A stretch of 64,000 nt of DNA, taken from the NCBI RefSeq assembly GCF_004331695.1, contig NZ_SJSL01000001.1, forward strand, positions 1,550,001 through 1,614,000, read 5' to 3'. The notes beneath the pieces were generated by a model. The model was not told the origin of the DNA. It ran no database searches and was given only the letters and a program-made list of their open reading frames with translations. Shown piece by piece: positions 9,591 to 19,354 of this stretch. Origin of the DNA: Pedobacter psychroterrae (GTDB lineage Bacteria; Bacteroidota; Bacteroidia; Sphingobacteriales; Sphingobacteriaceae). The stretch's first letter is position 1. Every line of letters starts with the position of its first letter. Both the position numbers and the translations under genes were made by a program.

Positions 9591-10016
9591 TCAATCTTCC
9601 GGGTCAATTTTTAGTTCCATGATCACAAAATCAATGTCATCCTGGATAAAGTATTGAGGTGTTTCTTCAAAGCCAAATTTATTGTAAAATGAAATAACAG
9701 ATACGCGTGCATTGCACCATAATTTTTTACCATTCGTTTTTTTTACATACATGATAATATATTCAAGCAGCTTAGTTCCGTATCCTTTTCCCTGAGCAGC
9801 ATTTATTGTAGCAAACTTCCTGAACTGGTAAATATTGTTTACTTCAAATAATGAAATGACCGAAGTAAGCTGATTTTTTGCATATAGACCAAAATGGATA
9901 CCGTCTTTGTCATTTTTGAGTTTAATATTTTCAAAAGGCAAATCGGGATGCATTACTTCATGCCGAATCCTCCAGGTTAGCTCAAATCTTATCTGTTCTA
10001 TCTGAATATCATCCAT
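9591..10016 (-). CDS. GNAT family N-acetyltransferase
   Basis: A 141-residue protein with the acetyl-CoA binding motif A as NAAQGKGYGTKLLEYIIMYVKK and the following WCNARVSVISFYNKFGFEE, both typical of GNAT enzymes. The substrate is unknown. Its start lies three bases after the stop of the upstream acyl-CoA carboxylase gene, so the two are probably one transcript. Confidence 0.85.
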   Translation of the reverse strand: MDDIQIEQIRFELTWRIRHEVMHPDLPFENIKLKNDKDGIHFGLYAKNQLTSVISLFEVNNIYQFRKFATINAAQGKGYGTKLLEYIIMYVKKTNGKKLWCNARVSVISFYNKFGFEETPQYFIQDDIDFVIMELKIDPED

Positions 10017-10019
10017 TAT

Positions 10020-11561
10020 CTACAAAGGAATGTTCCCATGTTTCTTACGTGGGCTATTGACAACTTTATTCTCTAGCATTTTAAACGCTTTAATTAGTTT
10101 CGATCTCGTCTGAGACGGTTCTATAACCTCATCTACAAAGCCCCTTTCTGCCGCACGATATGGATTAGCAAAGATGTCGGAATAGAGTTTCTCCTTTTCC
10201 AGCCATTTTTCCTGAGGATGCTCTGCCGTGGTTATTTCTTTTTTAAAGATGATCTCCGCAGCACCTTTTGCCCCCATAACAGCTATTTCTGCACTCGGCC
10301 ATGCATAATTTAGATCTGCTCCTATATGTTTTGAATTCATCACATCATAAGCTCCGCCATATGCTTTTCTGGTGATTACTGTAATCCGTGGCACGGTAGC
10401 CTCGCTAAAGGCATACAATAGTTTAGCCCCATTTGTAATAATGCCATGCCATTCCTGATCAGTACCCGGTAGAAAACCAGGCACATCTTCAAAAACCAGT
10501 AAGGGAATGTTAAAACAATCACAAAAGCGAACAAACCTTGCCGCTTTAACCGATGCGTTATTGTCCAGCACACCGGCTAAATAAGCCGGTTGATTGGCGA
10601 TAATCCCAATGCTGCGACCTGCCAAACGTGCAAAACCTACAACAATATTTTCAGCATAGTCTTTATGTACTTCCAAAAAACTGTCGCTATCCGATACCTC
10701 AGCAATTATGCCTCTTATGTCATATGGCTGATTCGCATTTTCAGGCATAATGGAGTTTAATGATGCCCGATGCTCATCTGCCATTGTATAAGGCAGCATA
10801 GCAGGTGTCTCTTCACAATTCTGAGGCATATAACTTAGCAGCCGTTTAACATGATTAATGGCATCTAATTCGTTTGAGCAGGCAAAATGAGTCACACCCG
10901 ATTTTGTTGCATGCGTAAAAGCACCACCCAGTTCTTCGGAAGTTACTTCCTCATGTGTTACAGTCTTCACTACATTCGGGCCAGTTACGAACATGTATGA
11001 GGTATTTTCTACCATCAGTATAAAATCTGTTATCGCCGGAGAATACACTGCTCCACCAGCACATGGCCCCATTATTGCCGAAAGTTGTGGCACAACACCC
11101 GATGCCTGAACATTTCTGTAAAATATGTCGGCATATCCCCCTAAAGACACCACACCTTCCTGTATACGTGCCCCACCACTGTCATTTAAGCCAATAACAG
11201 GCGCGCCGTTTTTCATCGCCATTTCCATTATCTTGCAAATCTTCTCTGCATGAGTTTCGGAAAGGGAACCCCCAAATACAGTAAAATCCTGAGAAAAAAC
11301 ATATACAAGCCTGCCATTGATGTTTCCATATCCGGTTACTACGCCATCTCCATAATATTTTTCATGCTCCATGTCAAAATCAGTACTTCGGTGAGTGACC
11401 AACATGCCAATTTCTTCAAATGAATTTTCATCCATTAAAAAGTGGATCCTTTCTCTTGCAGTTAGCTTTCCCTTTTTATGCTGATGATCTATTCTTGCCT
11501 GGCCACCTCCCAGATGTGCGCTGGCAATTTTATCCTTTAATACGGTTATTTTGTCTTTCAT
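10020..11561 (-). CDS. Acyl-CoA carboxylase, carboxyltransferase (beta) subunit
   Basis: A 513-residue biotin-dependent carboxyltransferase of the PccB/MmdA type. Both crotonase-like halves are visible: an N-terminal half with [30 protein letters not shown] and [12 protein letters not shown], and a C-terminal half with [29 protein letters not shown] and [11 protein letters not shown]. Propionyl-CoA is the likely substrate by family, though methylmalonyl-CoA decarboxylase use cannot be excluded. No biotin carboxylase or carrier gene is nearby. It lies 19 bases after the porin gene. Confidence 0.88.
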   Translation of the reverse strand: MKDKITVLKDKIASAHLGGGQARIDHQHKKGKLTARERIHFLMDENSFEEIGMLVTHRSTDFDMEHEKYYGDGVVTGYGNINGRLVYVFSQDFTVFGGSLSETHAEKICKIMEMAMKNGAPVIGLNDSGGARIQEGVVSLGGYADIFYRNVQASGVVPQLSAIMGPCAGGAVYSPAITDFILMVENTSYMFVTGPNVVKTVTHEEVTSEELGGAFTHATKSGVTHFACSNELDAINHVKRLLSYMPQNCEETPAMLPYTMADEHRASLNSIMPENANQPYDIRGIIAEVSDSDSFLEVHKDYAENIVVGFARLAGRSIGIIANQPAYLAGVLDNNASVKAARFVRFCDCFNIPLLVFEDVPGFLPGTDQEWHGIITNGAKLLYAFSEATVPRITVITRKAYGGAYDVMNSKHIGADLNYAWPSAEIAVMGAKGAAEIIFKKEITTAEHPQEKWLEKEKLYSDIFANPYRAAERGFVDEVIEPSQTRSKLIKAFKMLENKVVNSPRKKHGNIPL

Positions 11562-11580
11562 GATAACATTTGGTTAAATA

Positions 11581-12813
11581 TTACCAACGATATTGCAATC
11601 TGGTGGTAAATACATCGTCCTTAAGGTCATTAATATATTTGGGCAGTGTTGTGCCGTCATTTACTATATGTTCATTATAGACAGTTAGCTTTATTCTTTG
11701 TCCGATCAGATAACTTACTCCGTATCCCAGAGTGCTAAACTTAATGTCGCCCGCAGTAGTGTTATTTTCTTTGCCAATTTCCATCTCGCTAATATCCTGG
11801 TTCGGATCGTAGACATCATAGGAGACCATGGCCGTCAAGCCTGTTTTGGCTACCTGCTGTGTCAACCATACGTAATATCCGTTGAATTGTCGTAAATAGA
11901 GATCTGTTTCTGGCTGAGAAGAAAAGCTCATGCTGGATGCAGGCCCCGCTATGCTAGCCGATGATCCTATCCCGGGCTGCTTCCCTGCTACATATTCCGT
12001 TTTTAATAAAGTTTTACCAAAAGTATTGTCATATTGAAGTTGCAAATTCACTCCATAGTAGTCGCGTGCGGCATTCCAATTGATATGATCTGCACTTGTG
12101 TTTTTTAAATATCCGTTAGCCGTACTGCTAAAATAAGTCTCCGTATTACTCCTCACTGTTCCTTTATAGAAGGAGCCGCCAAATCCGATATGAAACTTTT
12201 TGTTTGCTAAACTGTCAAATTTGAATGCCAGATTCCCTACTATATCTTTTTTTGAATCGTAATCTCTGGAACTATACCCACTTCCATTCAGCACTGCAAA
12301 TTCAGCGGTGATAAATTTGAAGGCATTTGAAGGATGATAGCTTACCATAGCGCCAATATCACGTTCCCGTGGCATTAGCGTCTGAAACACCCGTGCACGT
12401 TCAGGGAAATCCCTGTAGCCGGACGAATAGACAATTGAATGCCCAAATGGGCGGTTGAACAACCCTGCTGTAAACAGAAAAGTTTTAGAGCCCGGTTGAT
12501 GCAATTGAATAAAAGCATCCATGAGCATAACCCCATTTTGAGTAGCATCAATCTGGAAAACAATATTTGAATATTTATCAGCACGATCTATTTTTAATCT
12601 GCCTCTTCTTACCATAAACCTATCAGCAGAATTCTTTCCAAAATCTCCTCCTGAAAAAGATAATATCCCTGCAGATTGGGCCCGTTGATATTGAGTTTGA
12701 AGGTAACCCGTGATGGCTATTTCATGCGGATCATAAGATGACGGTGCATTATTGCTTTGAGAGAAGGCATAAACCGGAAGCATAAATAGGAGGAGGGATA
12801 CAATTTTCTTCAT
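11581..12813 (-). CDS. Phosphate-selective porin O/P-like outer membrane protein
   Basis: A 410-residue protein with an N-terminal signal peptide (MKKIVSLLLFMLPVYAFSQ). It is rich in alternating beta-strand segments and ends in RLQYRW, with a C-terminal aromatic residue as in outer membrane barrels. The segments RRGRLKIDRADKYSNIVFQ and AGLFNRPFGHSIVYSSGYRD resemble the porin O/P family. The transported solute is unknown. It is the first gene of a minus-strand run with the carboxylase and GNAT genes. Confidence 0.75.
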   Translation of the reverse strand: MKKIVSLLLFMLPVYAFSQSNNAPSSYDPHEIAITGYLQTQYQRAQSAGILSFSGGDFGKNSADRFMVRRGRLKIDRADKYSNIVFQIDATQNGVMLMDAFIQLHQPGSKTFLFTAGLFNRPFGHSIVYSSGYRDFPERARVFQTLMPRERDIGAMVSYHPSNAFKFITAEFAVLNGSGYSSRDYDSKKDIVGNLAFKFDSLANKKFHIGFGGSFYKGTVRSNTETYFSSTANGYLKNTSADHINWNAARDYYGVNLQLQYDNTFGKTLLKTEYVAGKQPGIGSSASIAGPASSMSFSSQPETDLYLRQFNGYYVWLTQQVAKTGLTAMVSYDVYDPNQDISEMEIGKENNTTAGDIKFSTLGYGVSYLIGQRIKLTVYNEHIVNDGTTLPKYINDLKDDVFTTRLQYRW

Positions 12814-12949
12814 GAAATAGCTAAAAGTGTTTAAGGTCGCTAAATTACAGTAAAAGCAGGATGTATCTATATTATGGTGTTGTTTTTTAGAATTTTTAAG
12901 CTAAAGTATTCGTTGCAACAACTAAATTACATTTTTTTTACAAGTTATG

Positions 12950-12981
12950 TTGCTCTGTAAGGATGTTTGGACTTATTTTTG
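12950..12981 (+). promoter_or_regulatory. Promoter for the 112-aa protein/SulP unit
   Basis: The -7 box TATTTTTG (12974-12981) is an exact TAnnTTTG match. A TTG at 12950-12952 lies 21 bases upstream, which fits the -33/-7 spacing. The ATG at 13013 is 31 bases downstream. Confidence 0.55.
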
Positions 12982-13012
12982 GTGATTATAATAAAACTAC
13001 AGAGAAAATTAA

Positions 13013-13351
13013 ATGTTCGTTAGTAAATACAGACTTCCTATAGTTATTGCCTTTTTGAGCATCTTCTTTGCAAAGATGCTAATTTCCGGCGCGCCTGTAT
13101 TTTTCAACCATATTGATAAACAGATCATGAATGCTGTTATCATGCAGATTGAGGCAGAGCACAGTGCTGACGGTGAAGGGGGCAAAGCAAAAGTGAAGCT
13201 TTGTGATTACAAAATTGATTTTCAGTATAACAATACACCGTTATCGGTGCTGGATTTGTATGGCCTCAACAATAGTTTTATAGACCATTCCAAGCGGTAT
13301 GTTGACCCGTTTCATCCTTCAGTTCCCACACCACCCCCTAACCGTTGCTAA
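13013..13351 (+). CDS. Small membrane-anchored protein of unknown function
   Basis: A 112-residue protein not recognised as any family. An N-terminal hydrophobic segment (about residues 9-28, IVIAFLSIFFAKMLISGAPV) follows a short basic start, so it is a signal anchor or signal peptide. The rest is soluble and polar. The tail is proline-rich with a final cysteine (HPSVPTPPPNRC). It has its own good promoter and precedes the SulP and carbonic anhydrase genes by 79 bases, so a role near that transport unit is possible but unproven. Confidence 0.6.
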   Translation: MFVSKYRLPIVIAFLSIFFAKMLISGAPVFFNHIDKQIMNAVIMQIEAEHSADGEGGKAKVKLCDYKIDFQYNNTPLSVLDLYGLNNSFIDHSKRYVDPFHPSVPTPPPNRC

Positions 13352-13430
13352 TTTCAGGCATAATAATGATCTTTCAGGAGATAAATTATGCAAATTTTAA
13401 AAATTAGTTAAAACATTAAAACATAGTTTT

Positions 13431-15035
13431 ATGCAACGTGGAAACTCAGTCTTTTCAAGATTGGAAGTGAAAAAATATATATTAAAAAAGAATTTAAAGC
13501 GTGACCTCCCTGCTAGTATAGTGGTGTTTTTGGTTGCACTGCCACTTTGTTTGGGTATTGCGCTTGCATCAGGAGCCCCGCTGTTTGCAGGTCTTATAAC
13601 CGGGGTAATTGGTGGTATTGTAGTGGCCAGTATAAGTGGCTCTCAGCTTAGTGTAAGCGGACCAGCCGCTGGTCTTACCGCGATCGTCCTGGGAGCAATT
13701 ACCACGCTCGGTAACTACGAGACATTTTTGCTGGCAGTAGTACTTGCCGGAGTCATCCAGTTGATCCTAGGTATATTAAAAGGAGGGATGATCGGAAACT
13801 ATTTTCCGTCAAGCGTGATAGAAGGTATGCTGGCTGCTATTGGTCTTACTTTGATACTTAAGCAGCTGCCTCATGCTTTAGGAGTAGATTCTGATTTTTT
13901 TGGTGACGAGAGCTTTGTACAGGGAGATAATGAAAATACTTTTTCTGCTATAAGCAATGCTTTTAGTCATTTTGGTGTTGCTGCCATTGTTATTAGCGCC
14001 TTGTCAATTGCAGTGCTTATAATCTGGCCGAAATTTAAAAAGCTTAGTGTGATCCCAGCCCCACTGCTAGTTGTGGTTTTGGGCGTTGCTCTTGCCCTGG
14101 CATTTAGCGGTACAGAATATGCGCTGGCACAGTCACATATGGTAGAAATTCCTGTCGTAAACGGAATTGGTGAATTTTTTAGCCTGTTTACATTGCCAGA
14201 TTTTTCGCAGATTACCAATAGTAAAGTTTGGGTAGTTGCCGGTACAATTGCCGTGGTAGCCAGTCTGGAAACTTTGCTTAGTATCGAAGCAATAGATAAA
14301 ATTGACCCTATCAAACGGGTTTCTCCTACCAATAGAGAATTGGTTGCACAAGGTGCAGGTAATATAGTTAGCGGTTTGGTGGGCGGATTACCGATGACTT
14401 CAGTGATCGTACGGAGTTCGGCAAACGTAAATTCAGGGGGAAGAACAAAAATGTCAGCCATCTTTCACGGAACCTGGTTACTTTTGTCCTTGTTATTTAT
14501 TCCGGGTCTGATAAATATGATACCTTTGGCATGTTTAGCTGCTATACTATTGGTAACAGGTTATAAACTTACACGAATAGCTTTATTCAAGCACATGTAC
14601 CACAAAGGCTGGGATCAATTTATCCCATTTGTGATCACCATTGTTGCGGTATTGCTTACAGACCTTTTAAAAGGTGTGGCAATTGGTATGCTATTTTCAA
14701 TATTCTATCTGCTGCGTACCAATATGCGCAACCCATTCTTTTACAAAGTACAAGAGGAGGGAGATAAAAAGCATATCCGGATCAAACTTGCCGAGGAGGT
14801 TTCCTTCCTTAATAAAGCATCCATACAAGTGTTGCTTACTAATATACCAAAGGAAACCAATGTCATCATAGATGGTACTAATTCCAGATATATAGATCCG
14901 GACGTTCTGGAAACTATATTTAATTATAAGCATAATGCTTATACAAAAGGTATTATTGTTAGTTTAGAGAACATTCAACAACAATACATAGTACCTAAAC
15001 TAAATAATAAAGCTATAGAAGAAATCAATAATTAA
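13431..15035 (+). CDS. SulP family inorganic anion transporter (probable bicarbonate)
   Basis: A 534-residue membrane protein. It starts with the SulP signature (KRDLPASIVVFLVALPLCLG, SGSQLSVSGPAAGLTAIV), continues with a SulP-type hydrophobic core of multiple membrane segments to about residue 435, and ends with a shortened STAS-like domain (about 446-534, VSFLNKASIQVLL, NVIIDGTNSRYIDPDVLE). SulP proteins carry sulfate, bicarbonate or other anions. The beta-carbonic anhydrase starting 6 bases after its stop argues for bicarbonate, as seen for related pairs. Confidence 0.85.
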   Translation: MQRGNSVFSRLEVKKYILKKNLKRDLPASIVVFLVALPLCLGIALASGAPLFAGLITGVIGGIVVASISGSQLSVSGPAAGLTAIVLGAITTLGNYETFLLAVVLAGVIQLILGILKGGMIGNYFPSSVIEGMLAAIGLTLILKQLPHALGVDSDFFGDESFVQGDNENTFSAISNAFSHFGVAAIVISALSIAVLIIWPKFKKLSVIPAPLLVVVLGVALALAFSGTEYALAQSHMVEIPVVNGIGEFFSLFTLPDFSQITNSKVWVVAGTIAVVASLETLLSIEAIDKIDPIKRVSPTNRELVAQGAGNIVSGLVGGLPMTSVIVRSSANVNSGGRTKMSAIFHGTWLLLSLLFIPGLINMIPLACLAAILLVTGYKLTRIALFKHMYHKGWDQFIPFVITIVAVLLTDLLKGVAIGMLFSIFYLLRTNMRNPFFYKVQEEGDKKHIRIKLAEEVSFLNKASIQVLLTNIPKETNVIIDGTNSRYIDPDVLETIFNYKHNAYTKGIIVSLENIQQQYIVPKLNNKAIEEINN

Positions 15036-15041
15036 AATATT

Positions 15042-15713
15042 ATGTGCGCAAAATTAGAAAAACAACATACAGATCAAATAACATACGAAGGTTTATTAAA
15101 AGGAAATAAAGATTGGGTTGCTGCAACGCTTGATGAAGATCCTGGATTTTTTGACAGATTATCAGCAGGACAGGCTCCGCCGGTATTATGGATCGGATGC
15201 TCAGATAGCCGTGTCCCGGCCAATCAGATTACCAATACCATGCCCGGCGATATCTTTGTTCATAGGAACATTGCCAATGTCGTTGCCCATACAGATATGA
15301 ACCTATTGAGTGTATTGGACTATTCAGTCAATGTACTTAAGATAAAGCACATCATTGTTTGCGGTCATTATGGTTGCGGAGGGGTAAATGCTGCACTTGG
15401 CGACAAACAGGTTGGATTAATTGACAACTGGTTGAGGCATATCAAAGATGTCATCCGTATGCATGAACGTGAATTAAGTACCATTAAAGACCCTGTAAAG
15501 AAATCTAACCGTCTTGTTGAGCTAAATGCAATTGAAGGTGCTGCCAACGTGATGAGTACATCCATTGTGCAAAATGCATGGGCTGGTGGCCAGGAGCTTT
15601 CTGTTCATGCATGGGCTTACAGTCTTCAAACAGGACTGATCAAAGACCTGCAGGTAAGTGCTTCCAGTGCCGATGACCTGTCGCCGGTGTTCAAAATGAA
15701 CGCAGGAAAGTAG
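15042..15713 (+). CDS. Beta-class carbonic anhydrase
   Basis: A 223-residue zinc enzyme. Zinc ligands are C53 (IGCSDSRVP), H109 and C112 (CGHYGCGGV). The Asp-Arg dyad is D55/R57. It interconverts CO2 and bicarbonate in the cytoplasm. It is tightly linked to the SulP transporter upstream and is followed by a bidirectional terminator. Such a pair would supply bicarbonate to carboxylases such as acetyl-CoA, propionyl-CoA or PEP carboxylase. Confidence 0.95.
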   Translation: MCAKLEKQHTDQITYEGLLKGNKDWVAATLDEDPGFFDRLSAGQAPPVLWIGCSDSRVPANQITNTMPGDIFVHRNIANVVAHTDMNLLSVLDYSVNVLKIKHIIVCGHYGCGGVNAALGDKQVGLIDNWLRHIKDVIRMHERELSTIKDPVKKSNRLVELNAIEGAANVMSTSIVQNAWAGGQELSVHAWAYSLQTGLIKDLQVSASSADDLSPVFKMNAGK

Positions 15714-15730
15714 CTAAATGATAAGGTGCT

Positions 15731-15771
15731 AAACAAAAAACTCCCGGTTATATACCGGGAGTTTTTTGTTT
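15731..15771. terminator. Bidirectional terminator between carbonic anhydrase and pruA
   Basis: Arms 15731-15748 and 15754-15771 pair over 18 bp (core CTCCCGGT) with a TATAT loop, flanked by A- and T-runs. The right arm overlaps the stop codon of pruA on the opposite strand. Confidence 0.92.
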
Positions 15772-17404
15772 AATCATTTGCCAGAAAAGGATATCGATAA
15801 TCCTTTGGCGGATCAAATGTTTCCTTAATTGTACGTGGCGAAACCCAGCGTAACAAGTTGATCATTGATCCGGCTTTATCATTTGTACCTGAACCTCTGG
15901 CGCCACCAAAAGGCTGCTGACCAACTACAGCACCGGTACATTTATCATTGATATAGAAATTACCGGCGGCATTTCTTAGCCTTTGGGTTGCTTTTTCAAT
16001 TGCATAGCGGTCCTGTGCAATAAAAGCACCAGTCAGTGCATAAATAGAAGTGGTATCAACGATATCCAATATCTTGTCAAATTCTGCATCATCATAAACA
16101 TAGATCGTCAGCACAGGTCCAAACAGCTCTTCGCACATGGTCGTGTACATTGGATCTTGTACAACAAGTACTGTAGGTTCAATAAAATAACCTTTTGACT
16201 TGTCATAATTTCCACCGGCAATGACCTCTACAGCAGTGTCTTTCTTAGCCTCATCTATATAAGATGCCAGCTTGTCAAAAGAATTCTCATCAATAACAGC
16301 ATTGATAAAATTACCGAAATCTTCCGTACCACCCATTTTAAAAGTAGCCAGGTCACGCAGCATAAATTCTTTTACCTGAGGCCATAGACTTTTTGCGATG
16401 TACACACGCGATGCAGCAGAACATTTTTGTCCCTGGTATTCAAAAGCACCACGTATGATTGCTGTACTCGAAACTTCCGCATCCGCAGAGCTATGTGCAA
16501 GAATGAAATCCTTACCACCTGTCTCGCCAACAATACGCGGATAGGTTTTAAATTTATGAATGTTGTTGCCAATTGTTTTCCAGATATTCTGGAAAACACC
16601 GGTAGAGCCTGTAAAATGGATTCCCGCAAAATCAGGGTGACTAAAAATTACATCACCTGCATCAGGACCGGAAACATATACCAGGTTGATCACACCATCT
16701 GGCAGTCCGGCTTCTTTAAAGATCTGCATCAATACATTGGCAGCAAAAATCTGCGTATTTGCAGGTTTCCATACCACTACGTTGCCCATCATGGCAGCAG
16801 ATGTAGGAAGATTTCCGGCTATGGCAGTAAAGTTAAAAGGAGTTAAAGCAAATACAAAGCCCTCAAGCGGGCGTTGCTCAACCCTGTTCCATGATCCTTT
16901 TGGTGATACAGGAGGCTGCTGCTTGTAGATCTCAGTCATGTAGCTTACATTAAAACGCAGAAAGTCTATCAATTCGCAGGCAGAATCAATTTCGGCCTGA
17001 TAAGCATTTTTAGACTGGCCCAGCATGGTTGCCGCATTTAATTTATAGCGGTAGGGCCCTGCTATTAAATCTGCAGCTTTAAGAAAGATAGCTGCACGAT
17101 GTTCCCAGGCCAGATTTTCCCAATTTGCCTTAGCGGCAAGGGCAGCATCAATTGCCTGCTGTACATGCGTCTTTTCACCCTTACTGTATTGACCTAAAAT
17201 ATGCTGGTGATCATGTGGCGGAGTTACTTTACCCTTATTGTCTGTATGGACTTTCTCAGCGCCAATATACATTGGTATGTCAATCTGTTCAGAGCGGGCT
17301 TCGGCTAGTGCAGCCTTCAAAAGTTCACGTTCTTTGCTACCGGGTGCGTAAGCTAAAATTGGCTCATTTACCGGAGCCGGTACGTTAAAAAATCCTTTAA
17401 GCAT
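15770..17404 (-). CDS. pruA: 1-pyrroline-5-carboxylate / glutamate semialdehyde dehydrogenase
   Basis: A 544-residue aldehyde dehydrogenase starting MLKGFFNVPAPVNEP. Visible are FALTPFNFTAIAGNLPTSAA, the glycine motif FTGSTGVFQNIW, the catalytic glutamate region IVGETGGKDF and the catalytic cysteine in EYQGQKCSAASRVY. It oxidises glutamate semialdehyde to glutamate in proline breakdown, using NAD. A longer frame with a TTG start at 17428 exists, but that TTG lies inside a -7 box, so the ATG at 17404 is preferred. No proline dehydrogenase gene is adjacent. Confidence 0.93.
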   Translation of the reverse strand: MLKGFFNVPAPVNEPILAYAPGSKERELLKAALAEARSEQIDIPMYIGAEKVHTDNKGKVTPPHDHQHILGQYSKGEKTHVQQAIDAALAAKANWENLAWEHRAAIFLKAADLIAGPYRYKLNAATMLGQSKNAYQAEIDSACELIDFLRFNVSYMTEIYKQQPPVSPKGSWNRVEQRPLEGFVFALTPFNFTAIAGNLPTSAAMMGNVVVWKPANTQIFAANVLMQIFKEAGLPDGVINLVYVSGPDAGDVIFSHPDFAGIHFTGSTGVFQNIWKTIGNNIHKFKTYPRIVGETGGKDFILAHSSADAEVSSTAIIRGAFEYQGQKCSAASRVYIAKSLWPQVKEFMLRDLATFKMGGTEDFGNFINAVIDENSFDKLASYIDEAKKDTAVEVIAGGNYDKSKGYFIEPTVLVVQDPMYTTMCEELFGPVLTIYVYDDAEFDKILDIVDTTSIYALTGAFIAQDRYAIEKATQRLRNAAGNFYINDKCTGAVVGQQPFGGARGSGTNDKAGSMINLLRWVSPRTIKETFDPPKDYRYPFLAND

Positions 17405-17425
17405 CGTATAAAAAATTAGTTCGTG

Positions 17426-17433
17426 CAAAGGTA
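17426..17433 (-). promoter_or_regulatory. -7 box (TACCTTTG) for pruA
   Basis: On the minus strand this reads TACCTTTG, an exact match to the Bacteroidota -7 consensus, 21 bases before the ATG at 17404. It decides the start choice, since the alternative TTG codon lies within it. Confidence 0.55.
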
Positions 17434-17488
17434 ATTGTTTTTTTGGTTGTAACTTACCATACTTTATATATTGATCTGTAATAATTCT

Positions 17489-17496
17489 TATTTTTG
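17489..17496 (+). promoter_or_regulatory. -7 box (TATTTTTG) for lpxK
   Basis: TATTTTTG is an exact -7 match just before lpxK. It overlaps the alternative TTG start at 17494, which supports the ATG at 17506. The leader would be only a few bases long. Confidence 0.5.
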
Positions 17497-17505
17497 AGTC
17501 GACAC

Positions 17506-18567
17506 ATGATTAGATACCTACGACTGCTATTACTCCCCTTTTCCGTGCTATATGGAATAATAGTCCTGATAAGAAATAAATTATATGATGCGGGAGTATT
17601 TAAACAAACAAGCTTTGACCTTCCGGTGATATGTGTGGGAAATCTTGTGGTAGGTGGTTCCGGCAAGAGTCCGGTTACAGAATATCTGATAAATTTATTA
17701 GCAGGAAAGCGGATAGCGGTGCTTAGCAGGGGATACGGACGTAATTCTAAGGGTTACATTGTTGCAGACCAGGCTGCTACATCAATGACTATAGGAGATG
17801 AGCCTATGCAGTTTTACCGTAAATTTCCGAACATTACTGTGGCAGTGTGCGAAGACAGGGTAAAAGGCATCAATCGGCTCAAAGAAACACATGACCTGAT
17901 CATCCTTGATGATGCCTTTCAGCACAGGAGTGTAAAACCCGGATTCAGTATTCTGTTATTTGAATTTCAGAAATTACAGCATCCACAGTTCCTGCTGCCT
18001 GCAGGCAATCTGAGGGAGTCATTTAGTGGTTACCACCGTGCCCAGGCTTTACTGGTTACCAAAGCCCCTCAGGGCATCACAGAAATGCAGCGGTCAGCTT
18101 GTGCGGCAAAGTTTGACACGGATTCAGCCAACAGGCTTTCGTTCTCCTACCTTACCTATCATGACCTGGTCCATCTTACACTTTCCGAAAAAAGATCCTG
18201 TTCTTCTATCTCTGTTTGCACTAGCGTATTTTTGCTTACAGGTATTGCCAATCCATTGCCACTGGTCAGTTATCTAAAGCAGTATACTCAGCTTATATTT
18301 CATCATAACTATCCTGACCATTATCGATTTAGCGTTCAGAATATTTCGCTGCTTGTATCTGCTTTCAACAAGAATCCATCGCAGGATAAAATCATCATAA
18401 CAACAGAAAAGGATGCGCAGCGTTTATTAGATAATACTTTAAAGGAATTACTGTTAAATTTGCCAGTCTATTATTTGCCGGTCAAAATAGCGTTAACTGA
18501 CGAAGATAGAATTACATTTGACAACAAGATCATAGAATATGTTTCAAGCACTACACGAAACCGTTGA
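17506..18567 (+). CDS. lpxK: Tetraacyldisaccharide 4'-kinase
   Basis: A 353-residue lipid A enzyme starting MIRYLRLLLLPFSVLYG, with an N-terminal membrane-associating helix. The P-loop region is CVGNLVVGGSGKSPVTEYL, and DLIILDDAFQHRSVKPG is the conserved metal/substrate region. It phosphorylates the 4' position of the lipid A precursor at the inner membrane. The last 29 bases overlap the start of the purine nucleoside phosphorylase gene. Confidence 0.93.
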   Translation: MIRYLRLLLLPFSVLYGIIVLIRNKLYDAGVFKQTSFDLPVICVGNLVVGGSGKSPVTEYLINLLAGKRIAVLSRGYGRNSKGYIVADQAATSMTIGDEPMQFYRKFPNITVAVCEDRVKGINRLKETHDLIILDDAFQHRSVKPGFSILLFEFQKLQHPQFLLPAGNLRESFSGYHRAQALLVTKAPQGITEMQRSACAAKFDTDSANRLSFSYLTYHDLVHLTLSEKRSCSSISVCTSVFLLTGIANPLPLVSYLKQYTQLIFHHNYPDHYRFSVQNISLLVSAFNKNPSQDKIIITTEKDAQRLLDNTLKELLLNLPVYYLPVKIALTDEDRITFDNKIIEYVSSTTRNR

Positions 18568-19354
18568 ATATATAAAGCGTAAAACAAATAATTACGCTCC
18601 CGAAATCGGAATAGTTCTGGGTACAGGCCTTGGGGGACTGGTCAATGATATTCAGATAGAACATCAGCTGATGTATGCCAATATCCCAAATTTCCCGATC
18701 TCAACTCTGGAATTCCACTCAGGTAAATTAATCTTTGGCCAATTGAACGGAAAAAAAGTAGTTGCCATGCAGGGCAGGCTTCATTATTATGAAGGGTATT
18801 CCATGCAGCAGATTACCTTTCCTATACGGGTCATGAAAGTGCTCGGTATAGCCCACCTTTTTGTCTCTAATGCAGCAGGCTCACTCAATTCGGAATTTAA
18901 AAAGGGTGATCTCATGGTTATCAATGACCACATCAACCTCCAGCCTGAAAGCCCGTTGCGTGGCAGCAATGATACAGATATGGGCCCGAGGTTTCCTGAC
19001 ATGAGCCAGCCCTACAACAGAAAACTTATCCATAGCGCAATAAAGATTGCCAAAGAGCACAACATTACCTGCCATCAGGGCGTTTACATTGCCGTAACAG
19101 GACCAAATCTTGAAACTAAGGCAGAATACAATTATCTTAGGATCATTGGTGGCGATGCAGTGGGAATGAGTACGGTACCCGAAGTAATTGTAGCCAACCA
19201 TATGAGTATACCCGTATTTGCGATCTCGGTTTTGACAGACGAAGGCTTTCCTGAAGTGCTTCAGCCCGTAAGCCTTGAAGAGATACTGAAAACTGCAAAA
19301 GCCGCAGAACCTAAGATGACTAAAATATTGAGCCAGTTAATTTCGACGATATAA
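18539..19354 (+). CDS. Purine nucleoside phosphorylase (PNP, family 2)
   Basis: A 271-residue trimeric-type PNP. Visible are IGIVLGTGLGGLVNDI, the substrate segment MQGRLHYYEGYSMQQITFP, VSNAAGSLN, and VTGPNLETKAEYNYLR with GADAVGMS-type residues (GGDAVGMSTVPE). It splits purine nucleosides with phosphate to give the base and ribose 1-phosphate. It starts inside lpxK and its TAA overlaps the next ATG by one base, so translation of all three genes is probably coupled. Confidence 0.93.
   Translation: MFQALHETVEYIKRKTNNYAPEIGIVLGTGLGGLVNDIQIEHQLMYANIPNFPISTLEFHSGKLIFGQLNGKKVVAMQGRLHYYEGYSMQQITFPIRVMKVLGIAHLFVSNAAGSLNSEFKKGDLMVINDHINLQPESPLRGSNDTDMGPRFPDMSQPYNRKLIHSAIKIAKEHNITCHQGVYIAVTGPNLETKAEYNYLRIIGGDAVGMSTVPEVIVANHMSIPVFAISVLTDEGFPEVLQPVSLEEILKTAKAAEPKMTKILSQLISTI

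Noticed and set aside
13967-14461. A 164-codon minus-strand frame inside the SulP gene
   Set aside because: Antisense to conserved membrane helices of SulP; no recognisable domain.
17494-17505. TTG start extending lpxK by four codons
   Set aside because: The codon lies inside the -7 box and the ATG at 17506 gives the usual N-terminus.
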